Assembly: GCA_031264045.1 (NCBI GenBank)
Contig: JAISEQ010000361.1
Coordinates: 1-34,681 of the forward strand
Source: Deltaproteobacteria bacterium
GTDB lineage: Bacteria; Desulfobacterota; Desulfarculia; Adiutricales; Adiutricaceae
DNA length: 34,681 bases
Direction: 5' to 3'
Position numbers and translations under genes: made by a program. Below are positions 9,906 through 17,096 of the stretch, piece after piece (positions within the stretch are counted from its first letter, which is position 1; every line of letters begins with the position of its first letter). Under the pieces are notes generated by a model. The model saw only the letters and a program-made list of their open reading frames with translations, ran no database searches and was not told where the DNA came from.

Positions 9906-9925
9906 CGATCCTTCGGACACCGCCC

Positions 9926-11185
9926 CTAGCCCCTCACGTGCCCGTCCCCCATCACCACGAACTTCCTGGCCGTGAGCTCTTTCAGGCCCATGGGCCCGTA
10001 GGCGTGGAGCTTGGAGGTGGAGATGCCTATCTCGCCGCCGAGGCCCAGGACGCCCCCGTCGTTCAGGCGGGTGGAGGCGTTCACCATGACGCAGGAGGCG
10101 TCCGCCTCCCGCGTGAAGCGGACGGCGTGGGCCAGGTGCGGGGTCATGATGCTCTCGGTGTGGTTGGACCCGTGGAGGCGGATGTGGTCGAGCGCCGCGT
10201 CGAGATCGGGGACCGAGGCCATGTTCAGCACGAGATCCAGGTATTCCCGGTCGAAGTCCCCGGGGGCGGCCTCGCTCAGGAGATCCTCGCCCAGGGGCCT
10301 CATCAGGTCCATGAGGCTCCTGGAGGCCCGGACGGCCACCCCGTTGTTCCTGAGTTCAGGGATGAGGGCCTCCGCGAGCTCGGGGGCGGCCTCCTCGTGC
10401 ACCAGGAGGCATTCCAGGGCGTTGCAGGTGGCGGGGCGGCTGGTCTTGGCGTCGATTATGACCCTGACCGACGAGGGGACGTCCGCGCCCCTGTCCACGT
10501 AGAGGTGGCAGACGCCCCTGTAGTGCTTCAGGACCGGGACGCGGGAGTTCTCCGCGACCAGGCGGATGAGGCCCTCTCCCCCGCGGGGGATGACAAGATC
10601 CACCACGCCGTCCAGGCGAACGAGCTCCAGCACCTCCTCGCGGTCCATGGAGGGCAGGACCGCCACCGCCTCCTCCGGGAGTCCGGCCTCGCGCAGGGAC
10701 CGCTTCATGATTGCCCCCAGGAACCTGGAGCTCCGGGCGCTCTCCTTTCCGGGCTTGCAGACCATGGCGTTCCCGCTCTTCACCGCCAGCGCCGCCGCCT
10801 CGGCGGCGGCCCCCGGCCTCGCCTCGCAGACGAAGGCGATGAGGCCCAGGGGAACCCGCATCCTTCCCACGGTTAGCCCCGAGTCCAGCCTCTCAGTTTC
10901 CTCGACCCCGTACAGGGGGTCCGGGAGCGAGGCCATCTGCAGGAGGCTCCTGACCAGCGAGTCCACCCGGTTCTGGTCAAGGGCCAGACGGTCGAGAAAG
11001 GCGTCCGTGCGGCCGGCAGAGAGCGACGCGGACACGTCCTCGGCGTTTTCGGCTATGAGCGCCTTGGCGCTCCTCCTGATGTTTTGGGCCATGCGCTCCA
11101 GGAAGGCGCTCCTCGCCGTTCCCGAGCTTCTCGCCAGCGCGGGGAGGGAGGCCCTGGCGGCCTCGGCGACTGCCCTGATGCTCAT
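9926..11185 (-). CDS. proA: Gamma-glutamyl phosphate reductase
   Basis: Second step of proline synthesis: NADPH-dependent reduction of glutamyl-5-phosphate to glutamate-5-semialdehyde. The 419-residue protein has normal length and the aldehyde dehydrogenase-like fold. The catalytic Cys254 lies in SRPATCNALECLLVH, the PRGGEGLIRLV segment is at 200-210, and the C-terminal family signature NASTRLNDGGVLGLGGEIGI is present. The usual YESRPNVT motif reads CEARPGAAAEA (120-130), a divergent form. The ATG follows AGGAAAGGA. No proB is nearby. The stop lies 20 bases before the EamA gene. Confidence 0.97.
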   Translation of the reverse strand: MSIRAVAEAARASLPALARSSGTARSAFLERMAQNIRRSAKALIAENAEDVSASLSAGRTDAFLDRLALDQNRVDSLVRSLLQMASLPDPLYGVEETERLDSGLTVGRMRVPLGLIAFVCEARPGAAAEAAALAVKSGNAMVCKPGKESARSSRFLGAIMKRSLREAGLPEEAVAVLPSMDREEVLELVRLDGVVDLVIPRGGEGLIRLVAENSRVPVLKHYRGVCHLYVDRGADVPSSVRVIIDAKTSRPATCNALECLLVHEEAAPELAEALIPELRNNGVAVRASRSLMDLMRPLGEDLLSEAAPGDFDREYLDLVLNMASVPDLDAALDHIRLHGSNHTESIMTPHLAHAVRFTREADASCVMVNASTRLNDGGVLGLGGEIGISTSKLHAYGPMGLKELTARKFVVMGDGHVRG

Positions 11186-11426
11186 GTGCGGTCCTTTCCT
11201 GCCTTGGGCCTTTCAGGTCCGCTCCGCCCCGGGCGGGGCTGCGGGGGGTGCGGGGAGGCGCGGCGCCCGGCACTTCCGGGGCGGGGCCGGAAAAGGGCTT
11301 CCGCGCCGGAACCGGGCGGCAAGTCCCGCGCGGCCGGCCCGCCGCGGGCATGAGGTCCCGCGCGGGCGGCTTGCCGCGAGGCGGAGGCGCCCGGGGCGGG
11401 GACGCCCTTCCGGACGGGCTTCGCGC

Positions 11427-13208
11427 TCAGCCGCCCGCTTCCGGCTTCGCCGGCGCGCCGGGGGCCGAGGCGGCTTCCGGGTCGACCATGACGGCCTGGG
11501 CTATCACCACGGGCTTGCGGCTGATGTAGAGGCGGAAGAGGGACTTCACTTCCGACTGGAGGCGGCGCACGAGCTCCTCGGGCTCCCCGCTGGGGCCGGG
11601 GACCCAGGTGCCGGGCGCCTTGGCGAACTGGGCGCAGCAGTCCCAGGCCGCCTCCTGGACGGACAGGGTGAGGTCCTGCTCGTCGGAGTAGCGCACCCCC
11701 TGGATGGAGACGGCGGGCGGGGCGAGGGGGGCGAGCGTCTTCGAGTCCAGGACGGCGGACACGGTCACCACGCCGTACTCGGAGAGGCGGCGGCGCTCCT
11801 TCAGCACCGGGTCCGTGGGGGAACCCAGGCGCTTGCCCTCCACCAGGCGCCGTCCGGTGCGGACGCTCTTCAGCATCCTGTAGGAGCGGTCGCGGCAGAG
11901 GGCCACCCTCTGTCCGTCGGCGAGCAGGAGTATCCGGGAGCGGGGGATCCCCAGCTCCTCGGCTATCTCGCGGTGGCGGTGGAGGTGCCTCAGCTCCCCG
12001 TGCACGGGGATGAGGTAGTGCGGCCTGGTCAGCGACAGCATGAGCTTCAGCTCGTCCACGTGCCCGTGGCCGGAGGCGTGGATCGTCTCCGCGTGGGGGT
12101 CCACGACCTTGGCGCCCAGGTGCCTGAAGAGGTTCATGAGCTCGCCTATGGCGGTCTCGTTGCCCGGTATCGCCCGGGCGGAGAAGATGATGGTGTCCCC
12201 GCCCCTCACCTCCACCTGGCGGTGGTCGCCCGCGGCCATGCGGGCCAGGGCCGCCATGGGCTCCCCCTGGCTCCCCGTGGCCACGACCACGATCTCCCGG
12301 TCCTCGCAGTGCTCGGCGGTCTCGAAGTCGATCTCTATGCCCAGGGGGATGTCCAGGTAGCCGAGCTCCTGGGCCAGGGCCACGTTCCCGGTCATGCTGC
12401 GGCCGGTGAAGACTATCCTGCGCTCGGAGGCTATGGCCGCCTTCACTATCTCGCGGATCCGGGTGAGCGAGGACGCGAAGCAGGCGACTATTATGCGGCC
12501 GGGGGAGTCCCTGAAGAGCCGGGAGAGCGTGCGCCCCACCTCCTTCTCGCTCACGGAGTGTCCCGGAACGTCGGCGTTGGTGGAGTCGGAGAGGAGCGCC
12601 AGCACGCCCTCCTCGCCGTAGGAGGCGAACTTGAAGAGATCCGTGCGGTCCTCCTCCGCGGCGGACAGATCCATCTTGAAGTCGCCCGTGTGCACGACCG
12701 TGCCCGCGGGCGTGCGCACCGCCACGGCCACCCCGTCCAGGATGCTGTGGCTCACCTTGATGAACTCCAGCCTGAAGGGCCCCAGGGTCACGGTGCTCCT
12801 GGGCCTTATCTCCCGGTACTCGGGCACGGGAGCCTTCTGCTCCTGGATGCGGTCCCGCGTGAACTCCAGCGTCAGGCGCGTCCCGAAGACCGGGATTCGG
12901 GGCAGCTCGCGCATCAGGAACGGGAGCGCGCCTATGTGGTCCTCGTGGCCGTGGGTGAGCACCAGCCCCAGGATCTTGTCCTCGTTGGCCTTGAGGAACG
13001 AGAAGTCCGGGATGAGCAGATCCACGCCCGGCTGCTGGTCCGGGCGGGGGAACATGAGCCCCGCGTCGATGACTATCATGGATCCCTGGCAGGCTAGGAC
13101 CATGCAGTTCATGCCGATCTCCCCGAGGCCGCCCAGGGGTATTATCTCCAGCTGCGGTTCCTGGGCCGCGGCGCTGGCCTGGTCGGCCGGGGTCTGGTCG
13201 TCTGTCAC
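11427..13208 (-). CDS. rnj: Ribonuclease J
   Basis: Metallo-beta-lactamase/beta-CASP ribonuclease with endo- and 5'-exonuclease activity in mRNA decay and rRNA maturation. It has 593 residues. The metal motif LTHGHEDHIGALPFL is at 84-98 and further metal ligands sit in the VVHTGDFKMD segment. The beta-CASP region includes FTGRSMTGN, ATGSQGEPMAALARM and HASGHGHVDELKLML, followed by the C-terminal RNase J domain. Start is GTG at 13206-13208, with only weak Shine-Dalgarno pairing. The N-terminal 18 residues and C-terminal Ala/Pro-rich tail are not conserved. It stands alone, with 240-base and 139-base spacers on either side. Confidence 0.96.
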   Translation of the reverse strand: MTDDQTPADQASAAAQEPQLEIIPLGGLGEIGMNCMVLACQGSMIVIDAGLMFPRPDQQPGVDLLIPDFSFLKANEDKILGLVLTHGHEDHIGALPFLMRELPRIPVFGTRLTLEFTRDRIQEQKAPVPEYREIRPRSTVTLGPFRLEFIKVSHSILDGVAVAVRTPAGTVVHTGDFKMDLSAAEEDRTDLFKFASYGEEGVLALLSDSTNADVPGHSVSEKEVGRTLSRLFRDSPGRIIVACFASSLTRIREIVKAAIASERRIVFTGRSMTGNVALAQELGYLDIPLGIEIDFETAEHCEDREIVVVATGSQGEPMAALARMAAGDHRQVEVRGGDTIIFSARAIPGNETAIGELMNLFRHLGAKVVDPHAETIHASGHGHVDELKLMLSLTRPHYLIPVHGELRHLHRHREIAEELGIPRSRILLLADGQRVALCRDRSYRMLKSVRTGRRLVEGKRLGSPTDPVLKERRRLSEYGVVTVSAVLDSKTLAPLAPPAVSIQGVRYSDEQDLTLSVQEAAWDCCAQFAKAPGTWVPGPSGEPEELVRRLQSEVKSLFRLYISRKPVVIAQAVMVDPEAASAPGAPAKPEAGG

Positions 13209-13347
13209 CTGGGTACCTGTAAAGACCTTTCCGTGATGCGGGTTCCGCCGATGCGGCCGCGGGACGCGGGGCGCGGCTTCGCGCCGTCCGATAACTGTTC
13301 GGGCGGGGGGCGCAGCGGGGGCGGCCCCGGCGCCCCGGGCGGCCAGG

Positions 13348-13971
13348 CTACTGCGGGAAGCGGTCCAGGCCGGAGAAGTCCACGCGGTTCACGGCCAGCG
13401 TTATGGCCTCAGAGAGGCTGTCGGCGCCGCCCATGTCGCCCACGAGCTTCCGCCTCGAGGCGTCGGCCTCCGCTGACGATCTGACCACCAGATCCATGCC
13501 GGGTCGATCCATCACGGCATCCAGGCGCACGTGGCTCGCGAGATCCGAGCCCTTGAGGTCTATCGAGAGGTCGACGATGTTGACGGTGACCCTCGCCTTG
13601 GCGCCGTTGGTCCCGGTCTGTGCGGTGATGCCCTGGAGCTTCAGCCTTTCGCTCACGGCCTCGAATACGGCGGCCTCTATGGTCAGCATGCTTCTGGAGA
13701 TGGTCTCGCCCGTGGGCAGGCTGACCTTGAAGTCCACGAGCCCGCTCTGGCTCCCGGTGAAGAGGTCGCGGTTCATCGCCTCGGGGCCGACGAGGTTCTT
13801 GGACTGCCTCCCGTCCACCACGACCAGCTGGACCGCGGCGCGGGAGAGCTGGGCTCCAGGGGACGGGCTGAACGAGAGGCCTAGGCGGCTGGAGCCGCCG
13901 AGGCACGATGTCGCGAAGAGGAGGGTCAGGGCCAGGGCGGGTATGATCGTCTGCGCTGCGCTGCGGGTCAT
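13348..13971 (-). CDS. Probable lipoprotein, YajG-like
   Basis: The 207-residue product begins with a clear lipoprotein signal peptide: a charged start, a hydrophobic stretch, then the lipobox ATSC with Cys23 as the lipid-modified residue. The mature part resembles the YajG family in outline: a VQLVVVDGR strand, a variable region, an EAVSERLKLQGI helix, a VTVNIVDLSIDL strand, and a late SLSEAITLAVNRV helix. I place it there tentatively; other small periplasmic lipoprotein families share this fold. Start chosen is ATG 13969-13971, with AAGGAG seven bases upstream. The frame stays open to 14124, but those extra residues would bury the signal peptide. A promoter at 14265-14293 points toward it with a leader of about 290 bases. 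Confidence 0.75.
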   Translation of the reverse strand: MTRSAAQTIIPALALTLLFATSCLGGSSRLGLSFSPSPGAQLSRAAVQLVVVDGRQSKNLVGPEAMNRDLFTGSQSGLVDFKVSLPTGETISRSMLTIEAAVFEAVSERLKLQGITAQTGTNGAKARVTVNIVDLSIDLKGSDLASHVRLDAVMDRPGMDLVVRSSAEADASRRKLVGDMGGADSLSEAITLAVNRVDFSGLDRFPQ

Positions 13972-14633
13972 GTCGTTTCTCCTTGGCGTCCGAACGGGTG
14001 GCGTCCCGGCGGGCGGGGCTCTCCGCGTCCGCTGGCGGCCGTTAGGACAGTTCCGGATCCGGGGGGATCGTCCTGAGTCCGCAGGGGAACTTAAGAGGTC
14101 GGGTGGCGGGAGGGATATCGTCATGGCGGGGCGGCGCCGGCTCCGGCGCGTCCCGCCAGGAGACGTCGGGCTGAAGGGTCAGGCGACCGCGCCGGCGCGG
14201 AGGGCGGCCAGCGCCGGGGCGGAAGGGAACCCCGCGGGGGGGTGCCCGTTTCCGATAACGGCCCATTATGCTGAAACCGCACGCGTTTGTCTAGCGATTG
14301 GGCTCCGGGCCGGAGATCCCGCTTGCTTTTGGGGAGCCTTGCGTCCGGGAGGCCGGCCTCTTCCGGGCGGGGGCCCTGTCCCCGGCGCGGACGGAAGGCA
14401 CGGGCGGGCTCAGGGTCCCTTGCCGGGGCGGAGGAGGGGGCCGCCTGGGGGACGGCGATGCGGGCGGGGAAGGAACGCGGAACGGCGGGGGACAGACGGG
14501 GGCACGGCGTGGCCCGGCGTGCCATCGCCGGGGTGCCGCAAAGCGGGGTCACGGGGCCGCAGGCGCTTCCCTGACGGTCCGGCGGGCGCCGGTGTGGACG
14601 ATTCCCGTGCCGGCCCGCAGGTTTTCCCGGAGC
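13972..14633. other. Spacer with no recognised gene
   Basis: About 660 bases between the tyrS-Nudix unit and the lipoprotein gene. It contains the promoter at 14265-14293 and a long leader. The remaining short open frames have Arg/Gly/Pro-rich translations and no convincing ribosome sites. The part right of 14330 is G-rich on the plus strand. Confidence 0.5.
14265..14293 (-). promoter_or_regulatory. Sigma-70-type promoter upstream of the lipoprotein gene
   Basis: Minus-strand TAGACA (plus 14288-14293), a 17-base spacer, and CATAAT (plus 14265-14270). Each box matches consensus at five of six positions with ideal spacing. The transcript would start near 14258, leaving about 287 untranslated bases before the lipoprotein ATG. 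Confidence 0.6.
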
Positions 14634-14660
14634 TTCGGGCCCGCCCGGGCGGGGCCCGAA
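14634..14660 (-). terminator. GC-rich hairpin after the Nudix gene
   Basis: Inverted repeat with arms TTCGGGCCCGC and GCGGGGCCCGAA (one bulged G), starting five bases past the Nudix stop. It is placed where a terminator for the tyrS-Nudix transcript is expected. No T run follows, so efficiency is uncertain. Confidence 0.6.
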
Positions 14661-14664
14661 AGAT

Positions 14665-15285
14665 CTAGATGTATCGGTCCCTTACCGCAAGGAAGTATCC
14701 TATCGCCGCCAGCATGAGCGCGTGGGTGACGGCGCCCCCCCTGAAGCGCCTCTCCAGCTCGTCCACGGTCAGCAGGAGGGATTCGGCCTCCTCGTTCTCG
14801 TCGAAGCTCACGCCGAGGGTCTTCGAGGCGTTCCTGGCCACGGCCGTGGTGATGCCGTTCCAGAACAGGGCGGGGTTGGGGTTGAGCGTTATGAGCTCCT
14901 CGGCCGGATCCGCCGTGTAGCCGGTCTCCTCGGCGAGCTCGCGGACGGCCGCGTCCACCGGGCTTTCGCCGGGGCCGACCGCCCCGCCGGGGAGCTCCAG
15001 GGAGAAGTCCCTGGAGCCGTGCCGGTACTGGTTCACCATGACCACGCGGTTTTCAGGATCGAGGGCTATGATGTTGGCCCAGGAGGGGGCTGAAAGCACG
15101 GAGAAGGCCCTGACCCGCCCGTCCTTGGGCGACGCCGCCCGCCGTTCCACGGCCGTGAAGACGGGGGACTCGTAGACGGCCTCGTCCGAGATCCACCTCC
15201 ACGGGAGGATGCGGCCCGGGGCTGGGGCCGCGGCGGCGGGGACTTCCGGCTCCCGGTCCGCCGGCGGCTTCGCGGCCCCGCTCAC
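14665..15285 (-). CDS. Nudix hydrolase, ADP-ribose pyrophosphatase-like
   Basis: Cleaves nucleoside diphosphate-X compounds, most likely ADP-ribose or related sugars, judged from resemblance to ADP-ribose pyrophosphatases. The 206-residue product holds an exact Nudix box at about 101-123: GAVGPGE, seven residues, then REL-A-EE-TGY. Upstream is the typical NQYRHGSRDFSLELPGG segment. The start is GTG at 15283-15285, inside the tyrS stop (GTGA, a 4-base overlap), with AAGGTG upstream, indicating translational coupling. The frame continues upstream antiparallel to nothing useful: that part simply reads tyrS out of frame. The first 25 residues are Pro/Ala-rich and probably flexible. A hairpin follows the stop. 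Confidence 0.9.
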   Translation of the reverse strand: MSGAAKPPADREPEVPAAAAPAPGRILPWRWISDEAVYESPVFTAVERRAASPKDGRVRAFSVLSAPSWANIIALDPENRVVMVNQYRHGSRDFSLELPGGAVGPGESPVDAAVRELAEETGYTADPAEELITLNPNPALFWNGITTAVARNASKTLGVSFDENEEAESLLLTVDELERRFRGGAVTHALMLAAIGYFLAVRDRYI

Positions 15286-16583
15286 CCCGACACCTTGACG
15301 GTCTTGTAGCGCTTCTTCCCGGCCCTCAGCGTCACCTGGCCCCTGGCCAGCCACGGCGAGCCCTTCACGGGGGATCCCTCCGCGCCCGGGGAGAGCCTCT
15401 CCTCGTCCGCGTAGGCGCCTCCCTGCCTGATGAGCCTCCTGGCCTCCGACTTGGAGGAGGCCAGCCCCGCCATGACGAACAGGCCGGCCATGTCGGCGGC
15501 CTCCAGGGCCGCGAGATCGAACACCTCGGCGGGGAGCTCGGAGGCCGCGTCCGGGGGTGCGCACTCCGTTATGCGGGAGGAGGTCCTGACGGCCATGTCC
15601 GGGTCTGCTGCCCCGAAGGCCCCGGCCGAGGCGCGGAAGGCGTCGGCGGCCTCGGCGAAGCCGTGGCAGACGCTGGTCACCTCGAAGGCCAGGATCTCCT
15701 TCGCGCGGTTTATGAGGTTGCCCGGAAGGGTCGCGAGCGTCCTGCACTCCTCCTGCGGCAGGAAGGTGAAGAGGGAAAGGAGCCTTCCCGCCTCCTGATC
15801 GTCTATGTTGCGCCAGAACTGGTAGAAGTCGTAGACGGGGGTTCTGGCGGGGGAGAGCCACACGGCCCCGGCCGCGGTCTTCCCGAACTTCTCCCCGGTG
15901 CGGGGGTCGATGAGGAGGGGCATCGTGATGCCGTATGCCGAGCCTCCCGCCTCGCGGCGGATGAGCTCTATGCCCGCCACGATGTTCCCCCACTGGTCCT
16001 GGCCCCCCATCTGGAGGAGCGCCCCCTCCTCCCTGTACAGTACCAGGAAGTCGTAGGCCTGCATGATCATGTAGTTGAACTCCAGAAAGCTCAGCCCCTG
16101 CTCCAGCCTGCTCCGGTAGCTCTCGGCCGTGAGCATCCTGTTCACCGAGAAGTGCCTTCCTATGTCCCGCATGAAGCTCACGTAGTTGAGATCCTTGAGC
16201 CACGCCGAGTTGTCCCTCAAGACCCCGTTGCCCCTGGGCGGCAGGTCCACGAACCTTTCCAGCTGGGGCCGGATGCCTTCCGCGTTGGCCTCTATGTCTT
16301 CCAGGGAGAGGATCTTCCTGGCCTCCTTCCTCCCGGACGGGTCCCCCACCATGGAGGTCCCGCCCCCCAGGAGGGCGATGGGCCTGTGGCCCAGGCGGTT
16401 GAGCCAGCTCAGGGCCATGAGCGGGAGAAGGTGCCCCACGTGGAGCGAGTCCGCCGTGGCGTCGAAGCCTATGTAGGCCGACACCGGACCTTTCGCGAAG
16501 AGCTCCTGGAGCCCCTCCTCGTCGGTGACCTGGTAGTTGAAGCCGCGCTCCTGGAGCGCCCTGTAAGCGTTTTGGAGTTCCAA
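15282..16583 (-). CDS. tyrS: Tyrosyl-tRNA synthetase
   Basis: Class I aminoacyl-tRNA synthetase of 433 residues, charging tRNA-Tyr. The HIGH-type motif reads SLHVGHL (46-52) and the KMSKS-type loop reads EKFGKT. The tyrosine and Gln/Asp binding segments (YDFLVLY, QMGGQDQWGNI) are intact. The C-terminal part holds an S4-type RNA-binding domain (MAGLASSKSEARRLIRQGGAY). The start appears to be TTG at 16581-16583, as no in-frame ATG lies close upstream; ribosome pairing is weak. It overlaps the Nudix gene by four bases. A TACAAT string on the minus strand at 16813-16818 could be a -10 box about 235 bases upstream, but lacks a good -35. Confidence 0.97.
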   Translation of the reverse strand: MELQNAYRALQERGFNYQVTDEEGLQELFAKGPVSAYIGFDATADSLHVGHLLPLMALSWLNRLGHRPIALLGGGTSMVGDPSGRKEARKILSLEDIEANAEGIRPQLERFVDLPPRGNGVLRDNSAWLKDLNYVSFMRDIGRHFSVNRMLTAESYRSRLEQGLSFLEFNYMIMQAYDFLVLYREEGALLQMGGQDQWGNIVAGIELIRREAGGSAYGITMPLLIDPRTGEKFGKTAAGAVWLSPARTPVYDFYQFWRNIDDQEAGRLLSLFTFLPQEECRTLATLPGNLINRAKEILAFEVTSVCHGFAEAADAFRASAGAFGAADPDMAVRTSSRITECAPPDAASELPAEVFDLAALEAADMAGLFVMAGLASSKSEARRLIRQGGAYADEERLSPGAEGSPVKGSPWLARGQVTLRAGKKRYKTVKVSG

Positions 16584-17096
16584 GATTCAGTCCGTCCGGT
16601 TGCTGGCGGCCCCTGCCCGGGAAACGCGGCCCGCGCGGGGCGGGAGGGCCGGGACGGGCGGGGGGCGGGAAGATTATGCGGGGAGCGGGGGAAGACGGGG
16701 ACGGGCGGGAGAGGGACTTCCGGCTTCCGGGCCGGCCGGGGCCGCCGTCGGCGCCCCGGAAGCCAGGCTTCCCGGAAACGGGCCGCTCCCCCCGTGAGGG
16801 GAGGCAGGGGCCATTGTATCAGCATGGGACGGGAGAGGATCGGGCAAAAAGGTCCGGAGGGGGGGGCCGGGCTGGAAGGGCCGGATTTTCGGGGAGGTTA
16901 CGGGGAAAGGGGCGGGATCGCGGCGGGAACGTTTCGGGCCTGCCGGTCCGGATGTGCCGTCCCGCAGGGGAGATCCGGCGCCGCGCGGCCGCCGGGTCCC
17001 GGAGGGGATCCGGTTCGGTGCGGCGGGCCGGTCAGGCAGGAGGTCCGGTTCGGTGCGGCGGGCCGGTCAGGAGGTACGGGCAGGGGGGGCGTCCGC
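16584..17096. other. Spacer with repeats, no gene
   Basis: About 510 gene-free bases between tyrS and the TPR/cysteine-rich gene. It is strongly G-rich on the plus strand (C-rich in the leftward transcript). It contains a near-palindrome GGAAGCCAGGCTTCC at 16758-16772 and the direct repeat at 17009-17071. Confidence 0.5.
17009..17071. repeat. 28-bp direct repeat, two copies
   Basis: The same 28 bases, beginning TCCGGTTCGGTGCGGCGGG, occur at 17009-17036 and 17044-17071, a 35-base period. They lie just past the stop codon of the leftward TPR/cysteine-rich gene, in its 3' transcript region. Confidence 0.9.

Noticed and set aside
10566-13097. An 843-codon plus-strand frame opposite proA and RNase J
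   Set aside because: Antisense to two well-supported enzymes; composition is that of a reverse-complement shadow.
15286-16203. N-terminal extension of the Nudix protein through tyrS
   Set aside because: It is simply tyrS read in another frame; the GTG overlapping the tyrS stop is the natural start.
16758-16772. Near-palindrome GGAAGCCAGGCTTCC as a terminator
   Set aside because: The arms leave a one-base loop, there is no T tract, and it lies upstream of tyrS, not after a gene.
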